NCBI RefSeq assembly: GCF_947497025.1 | Contig: NZ_CANMFC010000004.1 | Location: 62,001-126,000 of the forward strand | Direction: 5' to 3' | Source of the DNA: an uncultured Kushneria sp. | Lineage (GTDB): Bacteria > Pseudomonadota > Gammaproteobacteria > Pseudomonadales > Halomonadaceae | Length of the DNA: 64,000 bases | Shown: positions 46,831 through 57,922 of the stretch, piece by piece | Layout of the letters: the number at the start of each line of letters is the position of its first letter | Position numbering within the stretch: the stretch's first letter is position 1 | Program-made: the position numbers and the translations under genes | The notes under the pieces: model-generated | The model's input: the letters and a program-made list of their open reading frames with translations, nothing else | The model's database searches: none | Told to the model about the DNA's origin: nothing

Positions 46831-48270
46831 TTACAGGGCAACTCCCTCGAGCCTGAGTTCACTATGGGCCAGCGAAATGCTGATACCGCCAATATCACCG
46901 GCACCCTGCGTGATCAAAATGTCGTTGTCATCGAGCACGTTGCTTAATATGTCCGCAAGCGCTTCACGACTTTCGACAAAAAGCGGCGAGGTTTGCCCGC
47001 GCTGACGAATGGAGCCTGCCAGCGCACGTGAGTCAGCACCCGTAATGGGGGCCTCCCCGGCACTGTAAACGTCCAGAAGCAGCAGCTGATCGACGCCTGA
47101 CAGCACCCGCACGAAATCTTCATAAAGATCATGGGTTCTGGAGTAGCGATGCGGCTGATAGATCATGATCAGACGCCGATCCGGCCAGCCCTCACGAACC
47201 GCCTGAATGACCATTTCCACCTCGCGTGGATGATGACCATAGTCGTCCACCAGCATGACCGGCAGGCCATTGTCGGCACTGCCAGGCAATCGATAGTGTC
47301 CCTGAATCTGAAAGCGGCGCCCAACACCGGCAAATCCTCCCAGCGCCTGAATGATCGACGCATCGCTGACTCCGGCGTCCGTAGCCACTGCAATGGCCGC
47401 CATGGCATTCAGGGCATTGTGACGACCGGGCATGGCCAGTCGAACATTGATCGCGGCATGCGGCTCGGGACGACAGGCTGTAAACGAGACGGTATCGCCC
47501 TGTTGGGAAAAATCGGTAATCCGGTAATCGGCGTTGTCGTCAAACCCATAGGTGACAAACTGACGCTGAATTCTGGGCAATAGCTCGTGCACGACCGGGT
47601 CATCAAGGCAGACAATGGCCAGCCCATAAAAGGGCAAGTTGTGCAGAAATTCGATGAAGGTATCCTGCAGACGACCGAAATCACCCTCATAGGTCGCCAT
47701 GTGATCGGCATCGATGTTGGTCACGATCGCCGTCATCGGCTGAAGGTGCAGAAAGGAGGCATCGGACTCATCTGCCTCGGCGACCAGGTACTCGCCCTCC
47801 CCCAGCTGCGCGTTACTGCCGGCACTGGTAAGTCGTCCGCCAATGACAAAGGTCGGATCAAGCCCACCCTCGGCCAGAAGGGTAGCCGTCAGACTGGTCG
47901 TTGTGGTCTTGCCATGCGTGCCCGCCACCGCAATTCCGTGGCGAAAGCGCATCAGCTCGGCAAGCATTTCGGCGCGGCGTACCACCGGCACTCGATGTTC
48001 CCGTGCCGTCACGACCTCGGGATTGGTCGGGTCCACAGCGCTCGACACAACCACTACATCAGCATCACGCACGTTGTCGCCGTGATGCCCGATATTCACC
48101 CGGATTCCGCACTGGCGCAGATGTGCCACGACCGCAGACTCGCGCAGATCACTGCCGCTGACACAAAAGCCCTGATTGGCCAGTACCTCGGCAATGCCAC
48201 ACATGCCGGAGCCGCCAATGCCTACAAAATGAATACAGCGTATGCGACGCATACCGCTGCGTGCCTGCAT
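46831..48270 (-). CDS. murC: UDP-N-acetylmuramate--L-alanine ligase
   Basis: Adds L-Ala to UDP-MurNAc, the first amino acid of the peptidoglycan stem. 479 residues with [18 protein letters not shown] at the N-terminus and the ATP loop [11 protein letters not shown]. The start at 48270 lies 4 bases after the murG stop; the frame is open further into murG but without homology. It is followed directly by ftsQ. Confidence 0.97.
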   Translation of the reverse strand: MQARSGMRRIRCIHFVGIGGSGMCGIAEVLANQGFCVSGSDLRESAVVAHLRQCGIRVNIGHHGDNVRDADVVVVSSAVDPTNPEVVTAREHRVPVVRRAEMLAELMRFRHGIAVAGTHGKTTTTSLTATLLAEGGLDPTFVIGGRLTSAGSNAQLGEGEYLVAEADESDASFLHLQPMTAIVTNIDADHMATYEGDFGRLQDTFIEFLHNLPFYGLAIVCLDDPVVHELLPRIQRQFVTYGFDDNADYRITDFSQQGDTVSFTACRPEPHAAINVRLAMPGRHNALNAMAAIAVATDAGVSDASIIQALGGFAGVGRRFQIQGHYRLPGSADNGLPVMLVDDYGHHPREVEMVIQAVREGWPDRRLIMIYQPHRYSRTHDLYEDFVRVLSGVDQLLLLDVYSAGEAPITGADSRALAGSIRQRGQTSPLFVESREALADILSNVLDDNDILITQGAGDIGGISISLAHSELRLEGVAL

Positions 48271-48274
48271 CTGA

Positions 48275-49363
48275 TTACTCAAAACCTGTCTCCATACAGC
48301 CCTGGGCCATGATGTCGGTCGCCTCCAGCTGCGCCACGCTTCTGGCACGCCGTCCCATTTCCAGCAATCGATGAGCATCCAGCAATTCGCCAAGCGTGTC
48401 ACTTAACGCCTGTACGCTCATCTTCGACTGAGGAATCAATTGCGCCGCACCGGCCTCGACCAGATAATTTGCATTGATGGTCTGGTGATCATCCACCGCG
48501 TGTGGAAACGGCACCAGAAGTGATGCCCTGCCCGCCGCGGCCAGTTCGGTGACCGTCAGCGCACCGCTGCGACAGACCACCAGATCAGCCCACTCATAGG
48601 CCTGTGCCATGTCGCCAATAAAATCGGAAATGTTCGCCTTGACACCTGCTGCCTCATAGGCCTCGATGGTGGCAGCCTCCTTATTGCGGCCGGCCTGATG
48701 TCGAATCTCGGGCCGGGCATCGTCTGACATCAGGGCAAGCGCTGCGGGAACACGCTCATTGAGTACCTGTGCTCCCAGTGACCCGCCCACAACCAGCAGC
48801 CTCAGCGGCCGTGTCGTCAGCGCTTCGATCCCGCGCGAGGCTTCACCAATCGCCGCGATCTCCTGGCGGACGGGATTGCCGATCACGATCGGATGACGAG
48901 CGTCGTCAAAGGCATTGGGAAAGGCGGCATACACGCGGCGGGCCAGACGGGCCAGCACCTTGTTGGTCATTCCCGGCAAGGCATTCTGCTCGTGAATGAT
49001 CAGCGGCACCTTCATCAGCCAGGCAGCCAACCCACCGGGGCCGCTGGCAAATCCACCCAGCCCGACCACCAGCGATACATCCAATGATCGAATGGTGCGC
49101 CGTGCCTGATGAATGGCTTTCCAGAGTCGCCATGGCGCCTTGAGCCAGCCCAGCGCTCCGTTACCACGCAACCCGACAACCGACACATGGTGCAGAGGAA
49201 TGCCCGCCTCGGGCACCAGGGTATTTTCGATGCCCCGGGGCGTGCCCAGCCAGTGTATCTCGACCCCCCTTGCCTGCAGGGCGCGCGCCAGCGACAGCGC
49301 AGGCACCACATGCCCACCGGTCCCCCCGGCCATGATCAATACTCTTTTGGACCACATACTCAT
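48275..49363 (-). CDS. murG: Lipid II synthase MurG (GlcNAc transferase)
   Basis: Transfers GlcNAc to lipid I on the inner membrane face. 362 residues with [18 protein letters not shown] at the N-terminus, [15 protein letters not shown] in the middle, and the UDP-GlcNAc-binding [20 protein letters not shown] with [11 protein letters not shown]. It overlaps ftsW by 4 bases. Confidence 0.97.
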   Translation of the reverse strand: MSMWSKRVLIMAGGTGGHVVPALSLARALQARGVEIHWLGTPRGIENTLVPEAGIPLHHVSVVGLRGNGALGWLKAPWRLWKAIHQARRTIRSLDVSLVVGLGGFASGPGGLAAWLMKVPLIIHEQNALPGMTNKVLARLARRVYAAFPNAFDDARHPIVIGNPVRQEIAAIGEASRGIEALTTRPLRLLVVGGSLGAQVLNERVPAALALMSDDARPEIRHQAGRNKEAATIEAYEAAGVKANISDFIGDMAQAYEWADLVVCRSGALTVTELAAAGRASLLVPFPHAVDDHQTINANYLVEAGAAQLIPQSKMSVQALSDTLGELLDAHRLLEMGRRARSVAQLEATDIMAQGCMETGFE

Positions 49364-50538
49364 GCCGACGCCTCCGCGGTGGCACTGCGAGAGCGTTTGC
49401 GTGCGGCGCGACGACGACCTCTTGTCTCGCCATCGATTCGCAGAAGCACCCCGACCATGGCGCCACTGACCATCAGACTAGACCCACCGTAGCTCAGTAG
49501 CGGCAGCGTCAGGCCCTTGGTCGGCAGGAGCCCTGCATTGACCGCCACGTTGATAAAGGACTGTGAGGCAAAAATGATGCCGATCCCGTAGCAGACGTAG
49601 GCCGCAAACAGATGACCACTCTCCTCGGCATTACGCCCAATGCGAAAACAGCGATAAACCAGCACGACAAAAAGAGCGACAGCGCCTACGGCACCCAGCA
49701 TACCGAGCTCTTCTGCCAGCACTGAGAACACAAAGTCGGTGTGTGCCTCCGGAAGGTAAAAGAGCTTCTGGACGCTGTTGCCCAGACCAAGACCGCTCCA
49801 GCCACCGCGACCGAAGGCGATCAGCGCCTGAGTGAGCTGATAACCGGAACCGTACTGGTTGGCCCACGGATCAAGAAAGCTGGAAATACGTGCAAGGCGA
49901 TAAGGCTCCGATATCGCCACAAAGGCGCCAAGCGTTACTACACCGCCAGCCAGCAATATAAAGCGCCAGAGAGATGCCCCTGCCAGCAGCAGCACCCCCA
50001 TGGTGGCCGCCAGCATGACGACCGCAGCACCGTAGTCCGGTTCGAGAATCAGCAGAATACACAGGGAAAAGGTCAGCATCAGCGGTGCCATGAAGCCCCA
50101 CCAGCTGCGACGCAGACGCGTCAGGTGACGCTCGGTATAACCGGCGATATAGATGATAAGACAGAACTTGCCGACTTCGGAGGCCTGAAGGTTGATGGGG
50201 CCCAGATGGATCCAGCGGCGACTGCCGTTCACCTCTCGACCCACGATCAAAACGGCGGCCAGCAGAATGGCCGCTACAAGTAAAAGCGTCGGCCCGTTGG
50301 CGCGCCACCACACGGAAGGAATGCGCATGACCAGCAGAGCAATGCTCATGGAAGCCAGCACAAAAATGCCGTGACGAATACTGTAATACCAGGGATTACC
50401 GGTCTGGCTGCTGGCCACCTCTGTTGAAGCCGAGGTCACCATGATCCAGCCGATCACCATCAATGTAATGGCGGAAAGCACCAGCCAGCCATCGATGGCA
50501 TGGCGCTCGGTAGAAAAACGTTCTGCCAGAGATTTCAT
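49360..50538 (-). CDS. ftsW: Division SEDS glycosyltransferase FtsW
   Basis: The SEDS-family peptidoglycan polymerase of the divisome, 392 residues, with about ten membrane helices. Conserved features include GREVNGSRRWIHLG, EVGKFCLIIYIAGY and LPLLSYGGSSLM. I place the start at the ATG at 50538, which overlaps the murD stop by 4 bases (ATGA). A GTG at 50553 in the same frame is the alternative. It works with FtsI, encoded upstream. Confidence 0.95.
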   Translation of the reverse strand: MKSLAERFSTERHAIDGWLVLSAITLMVIGWIMVTSASTEVASSQTGNPWYYSIRHGIFVLASMSIALLVMRIPSVWWRANGPTLLLVAAILLAAVLIVGREVNGSRRWIHLGPINLQASEVGKFCLIIYIAGYTERHLTRLRRSWWGFMAPLMLTFSLCILLILEPDYGAAVVMLAATMGVLLLAGASLWRFILLAGGVVTLGAFVAISEPYRLARISSFLDPWANQYGSGYQLTQALIAFGRGGWSGLGLGNSVQKLFYLPEAHTDFVFSVLAEELGMLGAVGAVALFVVLVYRCFRIGRNAEESGHLFAAYVCYGIGIIFASQSFINVAVNAGLLPTKGLTLPLLSYGGSSLMVSGAMVGVLLRIDGETRGRRRAARKRSRSATAEASA

Positions 50539-51902
50539 GAATGCGGCTGCCACTGTTTAAGCCACGCACAGAAGACATCTCCGCGCGCTTCGAAGTTATC
50601 GAATTGATCAAGGCTGGCACAGGCAGGAGACAACAGTACCGCATCGCCCGGCTGCGCTACGCCTATCGCATGTTGCATGGCCTGCTCGAGCGTGTCCACG
50701 ACCACAACTGCGACCGATGCCTCAAGTGCATGCGCCAGCTGCGCCCGATCGCGCCCGTACACCACGACGGTTCGTGCATAACGGGCAAGCGGTTCAGCCA
50801 ACGGCGTAAAATCAGCGCCCTTCCCCACGCCACCGGCCAGCAGCACCAGCCGCCCGGACAGGGTCATGCCGATGCCTTCGATGGCCGCAAGCGTGGCGCC
50901 CACGTTGGTGCCCTTGGAATCGTTGATCCAGGTCACCCCATTGATGTCCGCTACTCGCTGCGCCCGATGCGGCAGGCCTGCAAAGTGCGTCACGGTCTCG
51001 ATCAGACGCTCACGTGGCCAGCCGGCCTCGTGCCCCACCGCCAGCGCTGCCAGTACGTTAAGAAGGTTATGCTGACCCGGCATCATGACATCGCGTGCCG
51101 CCATGACTGTCTGTTCGCCCTGCATGAGCCAGACCTCGTCACCGCACGAGTCAAGACCCCAGTCGTGGCTGCTGATGGGATGGTCACTGCCAAAGGAGCG
51201 CGTACGCGCCACACGAGCCGCATCGCATGGCATGGTGGCAGGATCATCACGGTTGATGATGGCGACACCGGCCCCGTTGAAGATCTGCTGCTTGGCGCGC
51301 CCGTAACCGGCCATGCCGTCATGCCGGTCCAGATGGTCACTGCTGAGGTTGAGATATACGGCCACATCGGCATTCAGCTGCGGCGTGGTTTCCAACTGAA
51401 AGGACGAAAGCTCCAGCACGAAGCATGCCGCCTCCGGCCGCTGCGCCAGAAGGGTCAGCGCCGGCGTCCCCAGATTACCGCCCACCGCCACATCAATACC
51501 GCAGGCGCGCGCCATGTCACCGACAAGTGTCGTCACCGTCGATTTGGCGTTGGAACCGGTAATGGCAATCAGCATGGGACGCTGGCCCCGCTCGTTCAGC
51601 GCCTCAACGAAAAGTGCGGTTTCACCCACAACCTCCGGACCGGAGCGCGGCAGGCCGGGCGTGCGGACATCGACACCGGGACTCAGGATAATTCTGCCTG
51701 CCCGCTCAAGTGCCAGTGCACTCAGATCACCGCAGTGCAACGCGACGTCGGGATAAAGACGCTGAAACTCGGCAAGCCCTGCCGGTTGTGCGCGCGTATC
51801 GGCCATGACAAAGGGCTCGCCCCGGCGAGTCAGGTGCTCGGCGATGGCCAGTCCCGAGCGGCCAAGCCCGATAACAACACTATGATGCGACTCGATCAGC
51901 AT
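50535..51902 (-). CDS. murD: UDP-N-acetylmuramoylalanine--D-glutamate ligase
   Basis: Adds D-Glu to the peptidoglycan precursor. 455 residues with an N-terminal nucleotide-sugar domain (HHSVVIGLGRSGLAIAEHL), the ATP loop ITGSNAKSTVTTLVG, and HRAQRVADINGVTWINDSKG in the C-terminal half. It is 15 bp after mraY and overlaps ftsW. Confidence 0.97.
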   Translation of the reverse strand: MLIESHHSVVIGLGRSGLAIAEHLTRRGEPFVMADTRAQPAGLAEFQRLYPDVALHCGDLSALALERAGRIILSPGVDVRTPGLPRSGPEVVGETALFVEALNERGQRPMLIAITGSNAKSTVTTLVGDMARACGIDVAVGGNLGTPALTLLAQRPEAACFVLELSSFQLETTPQLNADVAVYLNLSSDHLDRHDGMAGYGRAKQQIFNGAGVAIINRDDPATMPCDAARVARTRSFGSDHPISSHDWGLDSCGDEVWLMQGEQTVMAARDVMMPGQHNLLNVLAALAVGHEAGWPRERLIETVTHFAGLPHRAQRVADINGVTWINDSKGTNVGATLAAIEGIGMTLSGRLVLLAGGVGKGADFTPLAEPLARYARTVVVYGRDRAQLAHALEASVAVVVVDTLEQAMQHAIGVAQPGDAVLLSPACASLDQFDNFEARGDVFCAWLKQWQPHS

Positions 51903-51917
51903 GAGGAAGTCGCCATA

Positions 51918-53000
51918 TCAGCGAATTTTTAGAGTGGCCAGACCCAACAGGACCAGCACCACGGTAATGATCCAGAAACGGATGATGACACGCGGTTCGG
52001 GCCAGCCTTTCAACTCAAAGTGGTGATGAAGCGGTGCCATGCGAAACACACGCCGGCCGGTCAGCTTGAACGAGGTTACCTGTACAATGACCGAGACGGT
52101 CTCCATGACAAAGACCCCGCCCATGATAAACAGCACGATCTCCTGTCGCACGGCGACCGCCACCATCCCCAGAGCAGCGCCCAGTGCCAGCGCACCAACA
52201 TCGCCCATAAATACCTGAGCCGGATAGGTGTTAAACCAGAGAAAGCCCAGCCCCGCACCGATGATGGTGCCACAGAAAACGGCCATCTCGCCGGCACCGG
52301 GCACCGAAGGAATGTGCAGATACTCGGCAAACATGGCGTTGCCGCTGGCGTAGGCAAAAACACCCAGCCCCATGGCAACCAGCACGGTCGGCATGATCGC
52401 CAGCCCGTCCAGACCATCCGTCAGGTTAACGGCGTTGGAGCTGCCCACGATCACCAGATAGGTCAGCAGGATGAAAAAGGGCCCCAGCTGAATCACGATG
52501 CTTTTGAAAAACGGCACGATCAGGCTGGTTTCGACCGGAGAGGCCGACGTCGCATAGAGCGCCACGGCCACGGCAAGGCCGATCACCGACTGCCATAGAT
52601 ACTTCCATTTGGCCGGCAGGCCGCGCGGATTCTTTTCGACCACCTTGCGATAGTCATCAACCCAGCCGATCGCTCCAAATCCCAGTGTGACCAGCAACAC
52701 CAGCCAAACGTAGTGATTGCCCAGATCAGCCCACAACAGCGTGGAGACCGCGATTGACAGCAGGATCATCACGCCCCCCATGGTGGGCGTTCCAGCCTTG
52801 GACAGATGCGACTGCGGGCCATCATCACGAATCGCCTGCCCGATCTGACCGGCGACCAGCCGTCGAATGACCCAGGGGCCAATCATCAATGACAGCAAAA
52901 GTGCGGTCAGCGTGGCCAGAATCATTCGCAGGGTCAGATAACCAAAAACGCTGAAACTGGTTTGAAAGGAAGAGAGCAGTTCGGCAAGAAAAAGCAACAT
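51918..53000 (-). CDS. mraY: Phospho-MurNAc-pentapeptide translocase MraY
   Basis: An integral membrane enzyme that makes lipid I. 360 residues, about ten helices, with [18 protein letters not shown], the magnesium-site [18 protein letters not shown] and [13 protein letters not shown], and the C-terminal [14 protein letters not shown]. Its ATG shares one base with the murF stop (TAATG). Confidence 0.97.
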   Translation of the reverse strand: MLLFLAELLSSFQTSFSVFGYLTLRMILATLTALLLSLMIGPWVIRRLVAGQIGQAIRDDGPQSHLSKAGTPTMGGVMILLSIAVSTLLWADLGNHYVWLVLLVTLGFGAIGWVDDYRKVVEKNPRGLPAKWKYLWQSVIGLAVAVALYATSASPVETSLIVPFFKSIVIQLGPFFILLTYLVIVGSSNAVNLTDGLDGLAIMPTVLVAMGLGVFAYASGNAMFAEYLHIPSVPGAGEMAVFCGTIIGAGLGFLWFNTYPAQVFMGDVGALALGAALGMVAVAVRQEIVLFIMGGVFVMETVSVIVQVTSFKLTGRRVFRMAPLHHHFELKGWPEPRVIIRFWIITVVLVLLGLATLKIR

Positions 53001-54385
53001 TATGAATAATCACCTGAAGATTCTGATCGAAGCGCATTGACCAGACGGTCCATTCCGGCGCTGAGAGATCCCTTGATCAGCACACTGGCGTTTGTAGGCA
53101 GAGAATGTTGAGCAAACTCGATCAGCGAGGCCCAATCATCGAAATGGCGCCCACGCTCCCCAAAGGCCGTTGATATCGCTCTGGCAGGTTCGCCGATCGT
53201 GATCACTCGATCAATATCGAGTGTGCGAGCGTACTGCCCCAGCGCCTCATGCGCCTCGTCGCTGTAACGTCCCAGCTCGCCCATGGCGCCGAGAAAACAC
53301 CAGCGGGGCCCGGGACGCTGCACCAGCGTCTCCAGTGAAGCCCGCATGGCGCCCGGATTGGCGTTGTAGCTGTCATCAATCAGCGTGGTACCGCGAATGC
53401 CTTCAACCATCGCCATTCGCCGGGCCACGCCTTCGACCTCGTTCAGACCTGCCAGGATATGTGTCGGTGCACAGCCCATGGCATGCGCCACGGCCGCAGC
53501 ACCCAGCGCGTTCATGACGTTATGACGCCCCATCAGCGGTAGCACAACCCGGCCCACTTCATTGTCATCGATCATCAGCGTAAAGCGATAAAAGCCCTCT
53601 TCACTCATCAGATCAATGGCCTGAACACGGGCGGGTACATCAATCCCGAAGTCCAGAACGTCATGACAAGAAGCAAGCGCCGCCCAGAGACCATAAAAAC
53701 GATCGTTGCGATTGAGTATCGCAACGCCATCAGGCGACAACCCCGACAGTATCTCGGCCTTTGCCTGGGCAATGTGACCGGCGCTACCAAACTCACCGAT
53801 ATGGGCATCGGTAACGTTGTTGATCAGCACCACATCCGGGCATGCCAGCGCGGTCGTCCAGGCAATTTCACCCGTATGGTTTGCACCGGCTTCAATGACT
53901 GCCTGCTGACAACGATCATCCAGTTGCAAAAGCGTCAGCGGCACACCGATATCGTTATTGAGATTGCCGCGGGTGGCATGTGTCGGCGCACTGCGTGACA
54001 TAATCGCTTCACACAGGGCGCGCACGGTGGTCTTGCCACTGTTGCCCGTAATGGCCGCCAGCCGCCCCTGCCACTGAAGACGGTGATGACGCGCCAGCAG
54101 TCCGAGCGCCAGCCTCGTATCCGCTACCACCAGCTGTGCGATGTCGGTCTCAAATGCGGTATCAACAATCGCAGCGATGGCACCGCGATCACGGGCCGTC
54201 TGGAGAAAGTCATGACCATCGAAGCGCTCACCGCGAAGCGCCAGAAACACGTCCCCTGCCTGCAGGCTGCGGGTATCAGTCACGATGCGACAGGATTCTG
54301 CTCGCGCGAAATCACCTCGCGGGTCGATAACGGCATCGGCAGGCAAACGCAGTGCTTCAATGATTTTGGGCGGTGTATCACTCAT
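53000..54385 (-). CDS. murF: UDP-MurNAc-tripeptide--D-alanyl-D-alanine ligase
   Basis: Adds the D-Ala-D-Ala dipeptide. 461 residues from the ATG at 54385 ([15 protein letters not shown]), which overlaps the murE stop by 8 bases. The ATP loop is [32 protein letters not shown] is the typical C-terminal segment. The D-Ala-D-Ala it uses must come from a ddl gene outside this window. Confidence 0.97.
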   Translation of the reverse strand: MSDTPPKIIEALRLPADAVIDPRGDFARAESCRIVTDTRSLQAGDVFLALRGERFDGHDFLQTARDRGAIAAIVDTAFETDIAQLVVADTRLALGLLARHHRLQWQGRLAAITGNSGKTTVRALCEAIMSRSAPTHATRGNLNNDIGVPLTLLQLDDRCQQAVIEAGANHTGEIAWTTALACPDVVLINNVTDAHIGEFGSAGHIAQAKAEILSGLSPDGVAILNRNDRFYGLWAALASCHDVLDFGIDVPARVQAIDLMSEEGFYRFTLMIDDNEVGRVVLPLMGRHNVMNALGAAAVAHAMGCAPTHILAGLNEVEGVARRMAMVEGIRGTTLIDDSYNANPGAMRASLETLVQRPGPRWCFLGAMGELGRYSDEAHEALGQYARTLDIDRVITIGEPARAISTAFGERGRHFDDWASLIEFAQHSLPTNASVLIKGSLSAGMDRLVNALRSESSGDYS

Positions 54386-55850
54386 GCCAGTGGGCCTCCA
54401 GCGCCAGAGACGCCACGTCCATATCACTGAACGGATAGCGTACGCCCTGAATCTCCTGGTAATCCTCATGCCCCTTGCCGGCCAGCAGGATAACGTCCTG
54501 CGCGCCCGCACTGGCCACGACATCGACAATGGCACGCGCCCGCCCGGCCACTTCGCGAACGTGCGCCCCTTCAGGCATCTCGGACATGATCATGCGGCGG
54601 ATATCCTCGGGTGGCTCACTACGCGGATTATCGTCTGTCACCACGACTTCATCGGCAAGCAGTGCTGCCACGCCCCCCATCAAGGGGCGCTTGCCGGTGT
54701 CGCGATCTCCGCCGCAGCCCAGCACACACCAGAGCCTGCCCGGCACATGCTCACGCAGGGCCAGTAGCGCATTGCGAAGTGCATCGGGCGTGTGAGCGTA
54801 ATCCACCACCACCGCAGGTGCACCGGGCCGTGCCAGCAGCTGCATTCGCCCGGGAACAGGGGTCAGTTGCTCTGCCGCCTTCATCAATGCGCCCAGCGGA
54901 CTGCCAAGCCCGTAGAGGGTCGCGATGGCCAGCAGCACATTATCCAGATTGAAGCGCCCCATCAGCGAAAGCCGCAGAGTCTGCTCCCCTTCCGGTGTCA
55001 TGATGCCTGCCTCAAGGCCGAGGCGCTGCGCCTGCCAGCGGCGCACCTGAAAGTCATGACTGTCCTGGCTGCCGACCCTCAGCACGCTCGCCTTTTTGGA
55101 CACACCCGCCAGCATCAGTCGGGCCAGAGTGTCGTCTGCGTTGACAACGGCAAGTTCAAGCTCGGGACGCTGAAAAAGACGAGCCTTGGCGGCGGCATAA
55201 GCGGCCATGCTCGGGTGATAGTCCAGATGATCGCGGCTCAGATTGGTAAAGACCGCCGCACGAATATAACAACCGCTCAGGCGATGCTGATCAAGCGCGT
55301 GAGAGGATGCCTCCAGCGCCACGCGTTCGGCACCGGCAACCGCCAGTTCGCGCAGACGCTGCTGCAGCGAGATGGCATCCGGCGTGGTCAGTCCGGCGTG
55401 CTCGAGCATGCCAGGGCGGCCACTGCCCAACGTGCCGATCAGACCGGCAGGCGTTGCCAGCGCCTCGCTGAGCGCAGCGATGTAGTGCGTTACCGAGCTC
55501 TTGCCATTGGTACCGGTCACCGCAATCTGCTCAAGCGAGTCAGGCACCCCCATGACCAGTGATGCCAGTTGACCCAGCCGCTCGGGCAGATCATCCAGCA
55601 TTAGCAGGTCATCGGCCGTTTCCTGCCAGGGCGGAGCCACCAGAATCAGCGCTGCCCCCCGGTCGCGCGCCTGGTCAATGTACTGTCGACCATCGACACG
55701 GGTGCCGGGCAGCGCCGCAAAAACATCACCAGTCTCGACATGGCGTGAATCCAGCACCAGACGTGCCTCATCCGCCAACGGCAGCATGTCGGTGTCGGGC
55801 CAGAGCCGTGCAATGGCATCGGCCAGCGTGCTGGTCGGCAAATCAGGCAC
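54378..55850 (-). CDS. murE: UDP-MurNAc-L-Ala-D-Glu--meso-diaminopimelate ligase
   Basis: Adds the third stem residue. 490 residues with ATP loop VTGTNGKSSVTHYIA and the DNPR motif (VVTDDNPRSEPP), which in this family selects meso-diaminopimelate rather than lysine. I choose the GTG at 55850 (reading VPDLPTSTLADAIARL as M-P-D...) because AAGGAGG lies 8 bases before it, inside the end of ftsI. The longer frame to 55904 lies within ftsI and has no such site. Confidence 0.95.
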   Translation of the reverse strand: MPDLPTSTLADAIARLWPDTDMLPLADEARLVLDSRHVETGDVFAALPGTRVDGRQYIDQARDRGAALILVAPPWQETADDLLMLDDLPERLGQLASLVMGVPDSLEQIAVTGTNGKSSVTHYIAALSEALATPAGLIGTLGSGRPGMLEHAGLTTPDAISLQQRLRELAVAGAERVALEASSHALDQHRLSGCYIRAAVFTNLSRDHLDYHPSMAAYAAAKARLFQRPELELAVVNADDTLARLMLAGVSKKASVLRVGSQDSHDFQVRRWQAQRLGLEAGIMTPEGEQTLRLSLMGRFNLDNVLLAIATLYGLGSPLGALMKAAEQLTPVPGRMQLLARPGAPAVVVDYAHTPDALRNALLALREHVPGRLWCVLGCGGDRDTGKRPLMGGVAALLADEVVVTDDNPRSEPPEDIRRMIMSEMPEGAHVREVAGRARAIVDVVASAGAQDVILLAGKGHEDYQEIQGVRYPFSDMDVASLALEAHWHE

Positions 55851-57588
55851 CAGGCGCCTCCTTGCTCTGATCGTCGGGGGGAACATCCAGAAGGCGCAGC
55901 GCATTGCCGGCTACTCTGGAGAAAATGGGCGCAGCCACCAGGCCGCCGTAATACTCTTTACCCTTGGCATTATCGATCGAAATCACGGTCACAATGCGAG
56001 GGTCGCTGGCCGGTGCAATGCCAACGAAGTTGGAGCGATAGGCCTCTTTCTGATACCCCGTATCGCCAATTTTTCTTACGGTACCGGTCTTGCCGGCCAC
56101 CCGATAGCCTTCAAGCGCCGCACGCGTGCCACCACCGCCGGGTTCCACGACCGTTTCCATCATCTGGATCAGCTCGTGGGCTGTCTTTGAGGACATGACC
56201 TGATGCCCCTCGGGCGGCTTGTTCAGCTTGAGCAGCGAGGGCGGCAACTGCTTGCCATCGTTGGTAATCGCCGTATAGGCACTGGCGAGCTGTACAGCAT
56301 TGACCGATAGCCCATACCCGTAGGAGAGCGTGGCCCGCTTGGCCTTGGACCAGCTGAACGGCGAAGGCAGACTCCCGGTGGCTTCCCCGGGAAAGCCAAG
56401 CCCGGTGGGATGCCCCAGCTTCATCGAGTCATAGACGTTCCAGATGGCATCATCCGGAAGGGCCAGAGCCATATGCGTCATGCCGATATTGGAGGAGTGG
56501 GTAATGACCCCGGTCATGTCCAGCTTGCCGAAGTTGCGAGTGTCCTTGATGGTATAACCATCCACCATCATCCAGCCGGGGGTGGTATCCATGGGAGTAT
56601 GCGGCGTGAACTTGCCCGACTCGAGCCCCGCACTCATGGCCAAGGGCTTCATGACCGACCCCGGTTCGAAGGCATCGGTCAGCGACCGATTACGCAATCC
56701 TGCCGGATCCACGCTGGTGCGATTATTGGGGTTATAGGATGGCAGGCTGACCATGGCCAGCACCTCACCGGTATGCGCATCCATCATGACGAGAGTGCCG
56801 CTGTCCGCGTTGTGCTCGTTGACCGCCGCCTTCAGCTCGCGATAGGCCAGATACTGCAGGCGCAGATTGATCGACAGGGTCACATCGCCGCCCGGATGGG
56901 CCTCTCGAATCATGTGCAGATCACGCACCAGCTGGCCCTTGCGGTCCTGTAGCACACGACGCTGCCCCGGGATACCTGACAGATAGCGATCAAAGGCCAG
57001 CTCCAGCCCTTCCTGACCGTGATCATCGATATTGGTCATGCCCACCAGCTGCGAAGTCACCTCACCGGCCGGATAGTAGCGCTTGTATTCATGACGACCG
57101 TGCACGCCGGGGATATCAAGTGCCAGTACGCGGCTGGCAGGCTCGGGCGTGACCCGGCGCTTGAGATACATGAATTCCTTGTCGCGGTAGCTTTTCACCC
57201 GCGCCATAAAGTCCGCGGGCCGCTCATCCAGCGCCTTTGCCAGTCGAGTCAGCTGTACCGGGTCCTCGGGAAGGTCCTTCGGATTGGCCCACAGGGTCAC
57301 CACCGGGGTAGATACAGCCAGTGGTTCACCATCGCGGTCGGTAATCATGCCACGGTGGGCATCGATGCTCTGCACCCGAATGGTTCGCGAGTCACCCTGC
57401 CCCTGCAGGAATTGATGATCAAAGACCTGCAGATAGACAATACGACCGGCCAGCACCGCCATGGCCATGAAGATGATGGCCAGTACGAATCGGTAACGCC
57501 AGATCGGCATGGCAGTCACATGACTGGCAGCCGTATTCCCGCCATACATGCGTGCATTACGCCCGACACGGCGATTTTGTTCACTCAT
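55843..57588 (-). CDS. ftsI: Division transpeptidase FtsI (PBP3)
   Basis: Septal peptidoglycan crosslinking enzyme, 581 residues. One N-terminal membrane helix (about 28-50, RFVALAIIFMAMAVLAG-like) is followed by the pedestal domain. The transpeptidase domain has the serine motif FEPGSVMKPLAM, THSSNIGM and the KTG motif in VAGKTGTVRK. It overlaps ftsL by 4 bases at the start and murE at the end. Confidence 0.97.
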   Translation of the reverse strand: MSEQNRRVGRNARMYGGNTAASHVTAMPIWRYRFVLAIIFMAMAVLAGRIVYLQVFDHQFLQGQGDSRTIRVQSIDAHRGMITDRDGEPLAVSTPVVTLWANPKDLPEDPVQLTRLAKALDERPADFMARVKSYRDKEFMYLKRRVTPEPASRVLALDIPGVHGRHEYKRYYPAGEVTSQLVGMTNIDDHGQEGLELAFDRYLSGIPGQRRVLQDRKGQLVRDLHMIREAHPGGDVTLSINLRLQYLAYRELKAAVNEHNADSGTLVMMDAHTGEVLAMVSLPSYNPNNRTSVDPAGLRNRSLTDAFEPGSVMKPLAMSAGLESGKFTPHTPMDTTPGWMMVDGYTIKDTRNFGKLDMTGVITHSSNIGMTHMALALPDDAIWNVYDSMKLGHPTGLGFPGEATGSLPSPFSWSKAKRATLSYGYGLSVNAVQLASAYTAITNDGKQLPPSLLKLNKPPEGHQVMSSKTAHELIQMMETVVEPGGGGTRAALEGYRVAGKTGTVRKIGDTGYQKEAYRSNFVGIAPASDPRIVTVISIDNAKGKEYYGGLVAAPIFSRVAGNALRLLDVPPDDQSKEAPGA

Positions 57589-57917
57589 GGCCGCATGACC
57601 CTGGTGTGGTGGACATCCGGCACATGCATCTCGAGACGATCACGCGCCAGATTTTCGATACGTGAAGGGGTCGACCAGGTGCTTTCTTCCAGCAGCAAAC
57701 GACTCCAGACCGTTTGAAGCTGGTCATGCTTGTGCTCCATGGTCTGAAGGCGCGCATATTGAGAGCGCGTGTGATAGGCCGTACTGATCACACCCAGCGC
57801 TGAAAAGATGACCAGCAGCAGCATGGCCAGAATCACGCCATGCAGGAAGGTCAGGCGGAGCCGAAAGGGCCACTGCCATTGACTGCGCGAAGGAGAGCCG
57901 GAAGTGCGTTCAACCAT
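57585..57917 (-). CDS. ftsL: Cell division protein FtsL
   Basis: A small bitopic divisome protein, 110 residues. One membrane helix is at about 19-43 (LTFLHGVILAMLLLVIFSAL) and a periplasmic coiled coil follows (YARLQTMEHKHDQLQTVWSR). Sequence identity in this family is low; the identification rests on size, topology and the place between rsmH and ftsI, with which it is tightly packed (5 bp gap and 4 bp overlap). Confidence 0.93.
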   Translation of the reverse strand: MVERTSGSPSRSQWQWPFRLRLTFLHGVILAMLLLVIFSALGVISTAYHTRSQYARLQTMEHKHDQLQTVWSRLLLEESTWSTPSRIENLARDRLEMHVPDVHHTRVMRP

Positions 57918-57922
57918 GGCGA

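Noticed and set aside
50541-51932. 463-codon open frame on the plus strand
   Set aside because: Antisense to murD, which is unmistakable from its ATP loop and position in the cluster.
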